This document shows positions 8,142-15,645 of a DNA stretch of 27,115 bases, piece after piece. The position numbers were made by a program, and so were the translations under genes. Positions within the stretch are counted from its first letter, which is position 1. Each line of letters starts with the position of its first letter. Location: NCBI GenBank assembly GCA_964482235.1, contig CAYZWU010000065.1, positions 1 through 27,115 on the forward strand, given 5' to 3'. Origin of the DNA: CAYZWU01 sp964482235 (lineage in GTDB: Bacteria > Planctomycetota > B15-G4 > CAYZWU01). The notes below the pieces were generated by a model. That model had not been told where the DNA came from. It searched no databases and worked only from the letters and a program-made list of their open reading frames with translations.

Positions 8142-8579
8142 TCACGTCTTGAAAAAGAGCTGGACCACGGTTCCCCTCCCCACCTCGGATTCGACCTCGA
8201 GCCGGTCGGCATTGAGCTTCATGGTCGGCAGCCCCATGCCGGCACCGTAACCGAGCTTTCTGATCTCCGGAGTTGCGGTCGAATACCCTTCCTGCATGGC
8301 CAGTTCCACGTCCGGGATGCCGGGACCCTCGTCGCGGATCTCCACGAATATCCTATCCGGCGCGACCTCCAGGAGGACCACGGCCGTCAACGCGTAGAGG
8401 ACCACGTTCATCTCGGCCTCGAAGGTCGCGATGGTCACGCGGCGCACGAGCGGCGGATCAAAGCCGATTTCCTTCAGCCTGGCCTTGATATCCGTCGAGA
8501 CCTCACCGCTCCGGTTGAAATCTCCACCTTCGATGCGGTACCTGGAGCAGAGCAGCGCTTCCTCGTTTCTTTCCAGCAT
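8142..8579 (-). CDS. Stand-alone GHKL ATPase (anti-sigma factor/serine kinase type, RsbT/SpoIIAB-like)
   Basis: The product has 145 residues from the ATG at 8579; a GTG at 8594 overlapping the previous stop is the alternative. It is a bare Bergerat-fold ATP-binding domain: N box FEAEMNVVLYA, G1 box DEGPGIPD, G2 box GYGAGMGL, and the final strand GRGTVVQLFF. Relatives are small serine kinases that phosphorylate STAS anti-anti-sigma proteins. No STAS protein or sigma factor is in the window. The previous gene ends 11 bases away and encodes a DRTGG protein. This DRTGG-ATPase-hydrogenase order recurs with sensor-type [FeFe] hydrogenases, so a signalling role linked to redox or H2 is likely, though the substrate is unknown. 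Confidence 0.88.
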   Translation of the reverse strand: MLERNEEALLCSRYRIEGGDFNRSGEVSTDIKARLKEIGFDPPLVRRVTIATFEAEMNVVLYALTAVVLLEVAPDRIFVEIRDEGPGIPDVELAMQEGYSTATPEIRKLGYGAGMGLPTMKLNADRLEVESEVGRGTVVQLFFKT

Positions 8580-8590
8580 GAGGGGTGGTG

Positions 8591-8932
8591 TCACTCCTTC
8601 TTTATCCCGGCCTCGAATAGAGAGATGCACAGGGGATAGGTTTCCTCCTTCGTGGAAAAAACTGAGATCTCCACCCTGTCCGCTATCTCCAGCGTTTCCT
8701 TCGGCACATCCTTGCCTCTGGTCACGATGATGGCAGCCGCATCGACGAGGTTCGCGGCGGCAATGATGTTCTTGTGGGTTTGAACCGTCACCCAGATGCA
8801 TCCCGGCATGGCGCCGTTCATCACATCGCTGACCATGTCCGACACGAAAACCCCGCTTGCCTCCTTGTTGTAGAGACCGTTGAGGGGATTGATCGCGAGT
8901 CTTGCAGCAAGCTTTTCGACGTCAACCGGCAT
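8591..8932 (-). CDS. DRTGG-domain protein
   Basis: This 113-residue protein corresponds to a single DRTGG domain, a fold also seen in phosphotransacetylase N-termini and in CBS-containing regulators, where it may bind a ligand. The start has AGAGGT 8 bases upstream. Internal features are the N-terminal LAARLAINPLNG segment, the GAMPGCIWVTVQTHKNIIAAA core, and AAAIIVTRGKDVPKE. It ends 11 bases before the ATPase gene and starts 54 bases after the membrane aminopropyltransferase-like gene, so one transcript is plausible. Its biochemical role is unknown; it is a common companion of sensor-type [FeFe] hydrogenases. Confidence 0.8.
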   Translation of the reverse strand: MPVDVEKLAARLAINPLNGLYNKEASGVFVSDMVSDVMNGAMPGCIWVTVQTHKNIIAAANLVDAAAIIVTRGKDVPKETLEIADRVEISVFSTKEETYPLCISLFEAGIKKE

Positions 8933-8986
8933 CGTCTGTAACCTCTGATCCAGAAATCGACTCTATCTCCCGTTCCCGAACTGGCT

Positions 8987-11410
8987 TCAGAATAACCGAT
9001 CCCGCCCGTCGAGGACAAGGCTCAAAAAAGCGAGGGAGATCAAGGGGAGCAGGAAGGTGATCCCTCCCGCAACGAGAAAGGTCGAGGAGAGGCCGGCCAT
9101 GGGTATCAGGAATGAGCCGGCCAGAAGCCCCCCCAGCGCGGTTCCCAGGATATCCACCGCATAGATGACGCCACCCGGCGATTTCCCGTCCCTTTCCAGC
9201 GCCAGGGCCGTGCCGCGGAAGGCAAGGCCGCCCGCCGCTCCCAGCAGAACGGTGACGGCCGCGAATGTGAGGAGCACGAAGCTCTCCGCCCCGATGCAAT
9301 CGGCGAAACGAGGCAGGCCCAAGGCGGCCGGGACACCCAGAGCGGTCAACAGGCAGGAGAGGGCGAAGGGCGCTTTCCGCCATTGCCGCTCCAGGGGGAG
9401 AAGCGATCCGAGCGTCAATCCCGCCATGTACGCGGCGATGACGAGCCCCATCTGGCTGTAGAGATAACCCACCACGTTCTGGAAGGAGAGCAGAAGTCCG
9501 ATCTCGAGCGTGATGCCGCCGAAGCCCACGGCCGCGGCGGTGAGGAAGAAGTGGGCGCGGATCATGCAGGCGGCCGTTCTCGTCCTTCGCCGGGAAACGA
9601 ACACGGCGATGAAAAGGAGTATGCCGAGGAGGGGGAAAGCGGCGGGAATCCAGAGAGCCGCCGCTTTCCTGCCCCTGCTTCCCGTCAGCCATTCACCGGC
9701 GAAGCGCCACCCCTTCGGCGTCTCGCCCGAGCCGATCATGCGCAGCCACAGAAGGTGGTCCTTGAAGTAGGCCACGGGAAAGTCATCCCTGTTGACCTCG
9801 ACGCCGCCCTTCTCGATCGCCTCCTGAAAGCGGCTCCTCACCTGCTCCAGGGCGAACTCCTCGGTGCACCCGTAGAAGAGGTAGGGGCTGAAGGGCTCCG
9901 CCCGGACGCCGCGCTCCTCGTACCTCTTCACGAGCTCCTCGAAGGAGGCCGTGATCGTCGACTCCTTTCCCGATGCGACAACAATGGCCGTCTCGCCCGG
10001 AGTGACGAGGCGGCAGGGGAACGACTCGGAAAGGGCCCGCAGGATCGAGCCGTTCCTCTGCAGCATCTCCTCGCCGATGAAGTTCGGCTGGCTGCTGATC
10101 TGAAAGGCGAGAACTCCCCCGCTGCGCAGCACCCTCTTGCAGGAGCCGAAGAACTCCGCCGTGTAGAACCTGTTCGCATTGGCGTTGGATGGATCGGGAA
10201 CATCGAGGAGGATCAGGTCGTATGTTCGAGGCGGCGCGTTCCGGATGAAGAAGCGGCCGTCGGTCAGGTGTCTTCTCACCCTCCCGTGATCCCAGGCGTC
10301 CCTGTCCTCCCTCACCACTGCCGGGGCCGTCAGCGCGAGGAGCTCCCTGTCGTACTCGACCCAGTCGACCCGCTCCGGATCGTGCGCCAGAAGGTCGGTG
10401 AGCAGTCCCCTGGGTCCGCCGCCCACGCAGAGCACCCTCTCGGGCAGCCGGTGCTGCAGCATGGCGAAATGAGGGAAGATCCTGTCGCCCGGCTCTCCGT
10501 CGCGATCGACGCGGAGAGAGCTGAACAGGATCTTGCCGTTCGCGAAAACGGCGGGCATCCCGTCCAGTTCGAGAAGGGCCAGGTGCTGGTATGGGCTCTC
10601 CTTCGTCTCCTTGAGCTCCATGGCGGGTTGGAGGACCTTCCAGCGTTCGGTCTCTGAGAGGCTGTTCAGGACGGCTCCGGAGAAGAGGCCCGCCAACCCT
10701 GTTGCCAGGAGCAGAATCCGGAAGGGACGCCGAAGCCGCGAGGGCGGCGAGCTCCCGTCGCCAGGGCTGCAGAAGAGGAACAGCCCGCTCAACAGGGCCA
10801 GGAGACCGCAGATGGAAAAGGGATCGAGCAGGAAGACGAGGACGAAGGAGAAGAGCAGCCCGCCGGCGAGCGATCCCAGCGACTCGACGCCGTAGACGAA
10901 GGCCGAACCGCGGCCGCCCGACCGGCCGAAGAGGAACCGGAGCCCGCTCACGAAGAGGAAGCCGTCCACTGCGGAGACCGGCGCCACGACAAGGACGAGA
11001 AGGATGAGATAAAGGGAGAAGGGAAGATCCTGTCCCTGCCCCACGTCGACGAAGCTGCGCGCCACACGGGCCAGGTGGATCGAGCCGGCCAGGAGAAAGG
11101 GGAGAATGGCCAACAGGGGACGGAAGCACGCCCCCACGGGCAGCCCGATCCGCCCTCCCGCCGCGCCGAGAAGGGCGCCGGCACCGTTCAGGAGAGCCCA
11201 GGCGGCGAAGCAGAAGGCGAGAGCCGTCTCCGAGCCGCTCGAAAGGATCAGCACCTCCCGCAGGATCAGGAGCTGGCCGATCTGGGTGGTCAAACCGAGA
11301 AGGAACGGCAAGAGAGAGAGAGCCGGCCTGCCGGAGAGGACCCCGCCGTCGGGCCCGTCATTCCCCTCCCCGGTGTTCGTGCTCGAAGATACCGGCGATT
11401 TTCCTGCCAC
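8987..11410 (-). CDS. Membrane-bound spermidine-synthase-like (aminopropyltransferase-fold) protein
   Basis: The product has about 807 residues from a GTG at 11410; the frame is open to a GTG at 11461, and a TTG at 11311 is also possible. The N-terminal third is a bundle of hydrophobic helices, the middle is a Rossmann-type aminopropyltransferase domain, and the C-terminal quarter has about six more helices. The SAM-binding motif LCVGGGPRGLL lies near residue 325. The motif DLILLDVPDPSNANANRFYT carries the expected catalytic-type Asp residues of the family. The architecture resembles the large membrane polyamine-synthase-like proteins of many bacteria, whose true products are mostly unproven. 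It overlaps the end of the radical SAM gene, and a Shine-Dalgarno-like GGGGAGGGG at that stop leads to an out-of-frame ATG, so the start is uncertain. Confidence 0.85.
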   Translation of the reverse strand: MAGKSPVSSSTNTGEGNDGPDGGVLSGRPALSLLPFLLGLTTQIGQLLILREVLILSSGSETALAFCFAAWALLNGAGALLGAAGGRIGLPVGACFRPLLAILPFLLAGSIHLARVARSFVDVGQGQDLPFSLYLILLVLVVAPVSAVDGFLFVSGLRFLFGRSGGRGSAFVYGVESLGSLAGGLLFSFVLVFLLDPFSICGLLALLSGLFLFCSPGDGSSPPSRLRRPFRILLLATGLAGLFSGAVLNSLSETERWKVLQPAMELKETKESPYQHLALLELDGMPAVFANGKILFSSLRVDRDGEPGDRIFPHFAMLQHRLPERVLCVGGGPRGLLTDLLAHDPERVDWVEYDRELLALTAPAVVREDRDAWDHGRVRRHLTDGRFFIRNAPPRTYDLILLDVPDPSNANANRFYTAEFFGSCKRVLRSGGVLAFQISSQPNFIGEEMLQRNGSILRALSESFPCRLVTPGETAIVVASGKESTITASFEELVKRYEERGVRAEPFSPYLFYGCTEEFALEQVRSRFQEAIEKGGVEVNRDDFPVAYFKDHLLWLRMIGSGETPKGWRFAGEWLTGSRGRKAAALWIPAAFPLLGILLFIAVFVSRRRTRTAACMIRAHFFLTAAAVGFGGITLEIGLLLSFQNVVGYLYSQMGLVIAAYMAGLTLGSLLPLERQWRKAPFALSCLLTALGVPAALGLPRFADCIGAESFVLLTFAAVTVLLGAAGGLAFRGTALALERDGKSPGGVIYAVDILGTALGGLLAGSFLIPMAGLSSTFLVAGGITFLLPLISLAFLSLVLDGRDRLF

Positions 11411-12590
11411 AGGGACACCGCCCCTTTTCGAGGAAATTCTTGATGATCTTGAATCCGACACGCTCGATCAAGGTCCGCCCGCATCGGGGGCAGTAGGTGT
11501 TGTTGCCTTCGTGAGGAGCGATGTTCGATGTGTAAACGTAGTCGATGCCCTGGTCAAGAGCTGTTTTGCGGGCATCCTCGAGCGTCTGGATCGGCGTCCG
11601 GGGAAGATTGGCGAGCTTGTAGCGCGGCACGAAGCGCGAGAAGTGCCACGGAACGTCGGCTCCCAGGTTGCGCCGGATCCACCTGGCCATGTCCCGGATC
11701 TTCTTCATGTCGTCGTTGAAGGTCGGAACGATCAGACTGGTGAGCTCGAGCCATCGTCCCTCGGAGCGGATCTCCTCCAGAGCGGCGAGCACGGGCTTCA
11801 GGTCCGCGCCGCAGACCTTCCTGTAGAACGCCTGGTCGAAACCCTTGAGCGTCACCGCGAAGGCGTCGATGTGGCGGCACGCGTCGCGCACCGGCCGGCG
11901 GTTCGCGAACAGCGCCGTTCCCGCAACGGTCCGGATGCCGTGCGCCCCCGCCTCGGCCGCGATGTCGATCATGTACTCGTAGAAGGCGATCGGTTCGGTG
12001 TAGGTGAAGGCGATCGTCCGGATCTTCTTCTTTCGCGTCGAGGCCACGGCTGCGCCGGGATCGAGGTCGTGGACGGGCCGCACCTTGTCCGGGATCTCCT
12101 GGGACTGCTCCCAGTTCTGGCAGTAGAGGCAACGGAGGTTGCACCCGCCGACGGCCAGGGAGACGACCTTCTCGCCGGGGAGGCAGTTGCCGAAGGGCAG
12201 CTTCTCGATGGGATCGATCGACACGATGCACGGCTTGCCCCATCCGCGGCTGTAGAGCGTGCCGTCGACGTTGATCCGGCTCCTGCAGAAGCACGTCTCC
12301 CCCGGCTTCAGGACGCAGTTGAAAGGGCAGACGAAGCACTGGATCTTCCTGTCCGGAAGCTTGCGATAGTAGTAGACCTCCCGCTCGAAGGGCGCGGCGC
12401 CTGCCGCCGAGGCCGGCTTCCCCGAAAGCAGCAGCTCGAGAGCCAGGGGGAGGGAGGCGGCCTTCACTCCGGACCTGGCTGCGCGGTTCAGGAACTGCCT
12501 CCTCGAGAGAGGACAGCCCGGGCCGCAGGAGGTCGGACCGTCGAATCCGGGCGCCCCGCTCAATCGATGGCGCACTTTCCGTCCCGGCAT
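11358..12590 (-). CDS. amrS: AmmeMemoRadiSam-type radical SAM enzyme with Tat signal peptide
   Basis: The product has 410 residues. An N-terminal SRRQFLN at 29-35, followed by a hydrophobic stretch to about residue 63, forms a twin-arginine export signal. Then come the extra cysteine cluster typical of this family (C85, C88, C92, C100, C102) and the radical SAM motif GGCNLRCLYCQNW with C150, C154 and C157. The C-terminus has two zinc-ribbon-like pairs, CPRCG and CPCG. AmrS usually accompanies AmrA (AMMECR1-like) and AmrB (Memo-like); neither is in this window. The family's substrate is not settled. A Tat signal implies the folded Fe-S enzyme is exported or membrane-tethered. The start overlaps the preceding gene by 31 bases. 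Confidence 0.9.
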   Translation of the reverse strand: MPGRKVRHRLSGAPGFDGPTSCGPGCPLSRRQFLNRAARSGVKAASLPLALELLLSGKPASAAGAAPFEREVYYYRKLPDRKIQCFVCPFNCVLKPGETCFCRSRINVDGTLYSRGWGKPCIVSIDPIEKLPFGNCLPGEKVVSLAVGGCNLRCLYCQNWEQSQEIPDKVRPVHDLDPGAAVASTRKKKIRTIAFTYTEPIAFYEYMIDIAAEAGAHGIRTVAGTALFANRRPVRDACRHIDAFAVTLKGFDQAFYRKVCGADLKPVLAALEEIRSEGRWLELTSLIVPTFNDDMKKIRDMARWIRRNLGADVPWHFSRFVPRYKLANLPRTPIQTLEDARKTALDQGIDYVYTSNIAPHEGNNTYCPRCGRTLIERVGFKIIKNFLEKGRCPCGRKIAGIFEHEHRGGE

Positions 12591-13570
12591 GTCTTGGCAC
12601 CCTTCAGATCGTCGAGGTCGACCTGGCCTTCACGCTCGAACCGCTTCATCTGCTCGAGACGCCTCTCCAGGATGGGGATCGCCCGGGGCGTGAGAAAGTA
12701 CTGCGCGATCTGGCCTCGCGCCGCGAAGCGGGGCACTCCCATCTTCTCCAGCTTTTCCTTGATCTGCCCGATCTGGTCGGGCGGCTCGATCCCGTCGGCC
12801 AGTTCCTGCTTGTTGAAGAGGAACTCCTCCTCCGTCATGCTCCGGGCCTTGTGGAAGGTGTAGCGCAGGCGCTGTCTGTAGGCCTCCCGGTCGTCGTCGC
12901 GCATCTTTCCCATGTGCTTCTCCGCCAGGTTGACGAGGTGCTCGATGATCTTCTCAGAGCCGGCGCCGTACCGGCTCTTCGGGATGGAGCGGATCTTCTC
13001 GACCAGGGGAACGAACCTCGAACCGTCCGAAGCCTGCCCCACTCGCACCGGGTCCTTCAGGTCCTTCGGCGGGATCAGGCAGGGCTTGAAGGTGGCCAGC
13101 ACCTCGATCTGTGAATCGGTGAGCGCGCCTTCAACAGCGGCGGCGCACTGCTCGACGCAGGCGCGCATCTCGTGGGTGTGCGCCTTCATGAAGCTCCGGC
13201 TCCTCTGGCGCATCATGTTGTCGTACCTGGCCCGGTAGGTCGTGGAAACGTCCTTTCCGGCATGCAGCTTCCGGCGGACCTCATCGAGAAGGACGAGCTC
13301 CTCCTTCAGCTCCTCGATCGGCACGGCCTCCTTCACGGGTCCGCGCTCGCGAGCCACCTTCCTGGCCTGCGCCAGGATGATCTCTATCTGCTCGACGGTG
13401 AGGTGCATCCCGTTATAGAGGTTCAGGAGGTTGATGTCGGCGCGCAGTTCCCTGATCTCCCTGTAGCAGGTGTCGAGATCGGGCAGCTCCTTCTTGGCCT
13501 CCAGGGCTGCCGGTCCCGCGAGGCCGGAAACGAAAAGGGCGACAAGAGCGATCCGGCATACAACCTTCAT
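12560..13570 (-). CDS. Exported helical protein with LTxxQ-like repeats, paralogue of the next upstream gene
   Basis: The product has 336 residues from the ATG at 13570, chosen because GGAGG lies 5 bases upstream and a clean signal peptide (MKVVCRIALVALFVSGLAG) follows; ATGs at 13573 and 13582 are alternatives. The mature protein is charged and predicted mostly helical. Two segments, LTVEQIEIILAQA and LTDSQIEVLATFKPCLIPP, recall the LTxxQ signature of Spy/CpxP periplasmic proteins, but the whole does not look like a simple Spy protein. Several cysteines (CYREIRE, CVEQC, CLIPP, CRDGKC) have no CxxCH haem motif. Its order of motifs and length (336 against 335 residues) match the protein encoded at 13620-14627. 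The function is unknown. Confidence 0.7.
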   Translation of the reverse strand: MKVVCRIALVALFVSGLAGPAALEAKKELPDLDTCYREIRELRADINLLNLYNGMHLTVEQIEIILAQARKVARERGPVKEAVPIEELKEELVLLDEVRRKLHAGKDVSTTYRARYDNMMRQRSRSFMKAHTHEMRACVEQCAAAVEGALTDSQIEVLATFKPCLIPPKDLKDPVRVGQASDGSRFVPLVEKIRSIPKSRYGAGSEKIIEHLVNLAEKHMGKMRDDDREAYRQRLRYTFHKARSMTEEEFLFNKQELADGIEPPDQIGQIKEKLEKMGVPRFAARGQIAQYFLTPRAIPILERRLEQMKRFEREGQVDLDDLKGAKTCRDGKCAID

Positions 13571-13619
13571 CATGTCCTCCATGCGACCTCCCGAAGAAGC
13601 CGCGAAAACAGGGGGCGCT

Positions 13620-14627
13620 TCACCGCTTCCCGGCAACGCCTGCCCCCCCTTTCTTCGGTTTCATCTTCGCCAGATAGTCGATCACCTCGGGATTGAGCAG
13701 ATACCGGGCCACGTTGCAGAGCTGCTCGTGCTTCGATCTCGCGATCTTGCCCATGTCGCGAACGAGCCACTGCGCCTCGGATGCGAGAAGCTTGAACTCG
13801 ATGATCTGATCGATGGTCCTCTCCAGCTCCTGGGCGGACAGCTCCCGGACATCGTCGAGAACGCGGCCGATCCGCTCCCGGGCGGCCTCGCCGGTCTCCA
13901 GCGGCAGACCGCCTGTCTTCCCGGAAGAGGATGCATTGCTGCTCTTTTCCTTCGCGCCCTTCTTTCCCCTGCCCTTCGACTTCGGCGCAACGGGTCGCGG
14001 CAGCTGGTTGAAGATGTCCTTGACCATCTCATCCCTGTCGCGCCTGTATCTCTTCGGGGAAAGGGAATGCGCCGTCTCGAGAATCCTGGCCACGGTGGAC
14101 CAGCGCCTGTCGGACTTCTTGACCATCTCCCTGTCCCTGTGCTCCTGGGGAAAAAGAAAGGGCTTGTACCCCTCGATCGTCCCCAGCTGCTCCAGGGTCA
14201 GCTTCTCGTAGACCGGAACGGACAGCTGGTTCGCCTTGGCGATCACACGATCCCTGATCTCCTTTTCAAGGTGATCGGTGCGCGCGGCATTCAGTTCCAC
14301 CTCCCTGGTGAAGCCTCGATTCAGCTCGTCCTCGGCCTTGAACTCCCTGAAAGCCGTCAGCTGAAGGAGCCGGATCTCGCGGATCATCTTGCGCCCCGCT
14401 TCGAAGTAGGGCCTGGCAAGGCGGGACTGCTTGAGGATGACCGCGACCTGATCGGCATCGAGATCGAGCCGGTCGATCAGGTTGATCGAGTAGATCTCCT
14501 CCTTGAGAAGCACGAGCTTCTCCTCGAGGGCCGGATCCCCCTCTTCCTCGCCATGGAGAGGAAAAAGGAAAGCGAGCAGCACGACTGCTGCCGGGACGAA
14601 CCGGATGCTCTCTCTTCCCAGGGTCAT
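13620..14627 (-). CDS. Exported helical protein with LTxxQ-like repeats (paralogue of 12560-13570)
   Basis: The product has 335 residues, with a signal peptide (residues 1 to about 26, FVPAAVVLLAFLFPLHG) and GGAG shortly before the ATG. Motifs aligning with its neighbour are LLKEEIYSINLIDRLDLDAD (against LRADINLLNL), LTLEQLGTIEGYKPFLFPQE (against the LTDSQ...FKPCLIPP segment), and near the C-terminus VARYLLNPEVIDYLAKM (against IAQYFLTPRAIPILERR). It differs by a Lys/Ser-rich low-complexity insert near residues 215-245 and by lacking the neighbour's cysteines. A 49-base gap separates the two genes. I do not recognise a named family. It is the first gene of the minus-strand run. Confidence 0.68.
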   Translation of the reverse strand: MTLGRESIRFVPAAVVLLAFLFPLHGEEEGDPALEEKLVLLKEEIYSINLIDRLDLDADQVAVILKQSRLARPYFEAGRKMIREIRLLQLTAFREFKAEDELNRGFTREVELNAARTDHLEKEIRDRVIAKANQLSVPVYEKLTLEQLGTIEGYKPFLFPQEHRDREMVKKSDRRWSTVARILETAHSLSPKRYRRDRDEMVKDIFNQLPRPVAPKSKGRGKKGAKEKSSNASSSGKTGGLPLETGEAARERIGRVLDDVRELSAQELERTIDQIIEFKLLASEAQWLVRDMGKIARSKHEQLCNVARYLLNPEVIDYLAKMKPKKGGAGVAGKR

Positions 14628-14693
14628 GACATCTCCATGCCTTTTCCAGGTTTTACTCGGAAATCAGGGGGGAAGTTACGCACCTTTTTTACA

Positions 14694-14733
14694 GAAAAAA
14701 GCAATCTGCCAGGCTTCGGGAGGCCTCCGGCCG
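14694..14733 (-). terminator. Probable intrinsic terminator after elbB
   Basis: Read on the minus strand, GCC-gg-AGGC pairs with GCCT-GGC across an eight-base loop (plus-strand 14708-14733), and a run of six T follows at 14695-14700. The hairpin is short and has a two-base bulge, so it is only moderately convincing. It would separate elbB from the 14627-6738 gene run. Confidence 0.4.
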
Positions 14734-14770
14734 GGCCAAGGATGGTACGCGCACCCTTTCCGGTTCGAAC

Positions 14771-14786
14771 GACCTTTTCAACGGTC
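14771..14786 (-). repeat. GTTGAAAAGG intergenic motif, copy 1
   Basis: Just after the elbB stop, the minus strand reads GACCGTTGAAAAGGTC, with a GACC/GGTC stem around GTTGAAAA. The core GTTGAAAAGG recurs at 15531-15540 and 18133-18142, each time in non-coding DNA and in the same orientation. Two of the three copies follow a stop codon within about 10 bases and also share AGACC/GAGACC in front. Confidence 0.4.
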
Positions 14787-14788
14787 TG

Positions 14789-15448
14789 TTACCCGCCGGC
14801 GAGTGCGACCACTTCCGCAACGGCTTTCTCGATACCGTCCGCGATCTGCCCGATCGACTGGCCCAGCATGTACGCCGGGGTCGTGACCATCTTCTTCTCC
14901 CTGTCCACGACGCAGTCGTGAACGGAGCAGTCGACGTGCTTCGCCCCCATCTTCTCCATCGCGGCGGCCGTGCCAGGATCGGTCCCGATCGTGATGCTCG
15001 GGCTCTCGCTGCCGAAGACCCTGGCAAGGATGCAGGGAGCGATGCAGATCGCGCCGATCGGCTTTCCTTCGTGGTGAAACTCCTTGAGGAGCCTGGCCAC
15101 TTCAGGGTGAGCCTCGCAGCCGTCGCCCTGCGTGGCGAAGTTGCAGAGATTCTTGGCCGCACCGAATCCGCCGGGAACGATCACACCATCCAGCTCGGTG
15201 GACTTGACATCGGCGATGTTGCGGATATCGCCCCGGGCGATCCTGGCCGACTCCTTCAGGATGTTCCTCGTCTCGTTCACGGGTCGACCGGCCACGTGAT
15301 CCACCACATCCATCTGATCTCCGTCAGGCGCCATGCAAACCACTTCGGCGCCGGACCGGTCGAGGGCCAGGAGCGTGATCACGGACTCGTGGATCTCGGC
15401 GCCGTCATTCACACCGCATCCTGAGAGAATAACACCGATCTTGACCAT
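14789..15448 (-). CDS. elbB: ElbB-type isoprenoid-biosynthesis-associated DJ-1/PfpI protein (glyoxalase)
   Basis: This 219-residue cytoplasmic protein has the ElbB hallmark N-terminus VKIGVILSGCGVNDGAEIHE and the DJ-1/PfpI nucleophile elbow GAICIAPCILA, where the Cys is the likely catalytic residue. GVIVPGGFGAAKNLC is also typical. E. coli ElbB (YhbL) has been reported to have glyoxalase activity and was first linked to isoprenoid synthesis; the physiological role is unclear. A good ribosome binding site, GGAGGAGAAC, precedes the ATG. The gene is divergent from the methionine aminopeptidase gene. Confidence 0.93.
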   Translation of the reverse strand: MVKIGVILSGCGVNDGAEIHESVITLLALDRSGAEVVCMAPDGDQMDVVDHVAGRPVNETRNILKESARIARGDIRNIADVKSTELDGVIVPGGFGAAKNLCNFATQGDGCEAHPEVARLLKEFHHEGKPIGAICIAPCILARVFGSESPSITIGTDPGTAAAMEKMGAKHVDCSVHDCVVDREKKMVTTPAYMLGQSIGQIADGIEKAVAEVVALAGG

Positions 15449-15530
15449 GGACGTTCTCCTCCGTATCGACTTCAGAAATACCTAACTGCTTCAAAAGAGT
15501 TTAACACCGGCGCCGAAAAGGTAAAATACC

Positions 15531-15540
15531 CCTTTTCAAC
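15531..15540 (-). repeat. GTTGAAAAGG intergenic motif, copy 2
   Basis: CCTTTTCAAC on the plus strand lies in the 197-base divergent region between elbB and the aminopeptidase gene. It matches the motifs at 14773-14782 and 18133-18142 but lacks the following CGGTCT. The rest of this region holds AT-rich segments (TTTAAC at 15500-15505 and TAAAAT at 15522-15527, 16 bases apart) that could be a weak promoter for the aminopeptidase. Confidence 0.35.
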
Positions 15541-15645
15541 TCTCGACGGACCGTGGAAAGGGCCCTCCGGCGGAACCGGACTCGATGTCGCCTTCGAGGA
15601 GCCTGATCAACAGCCTGTCGAACCCTGTTAGGCTTGATCGAGGGA

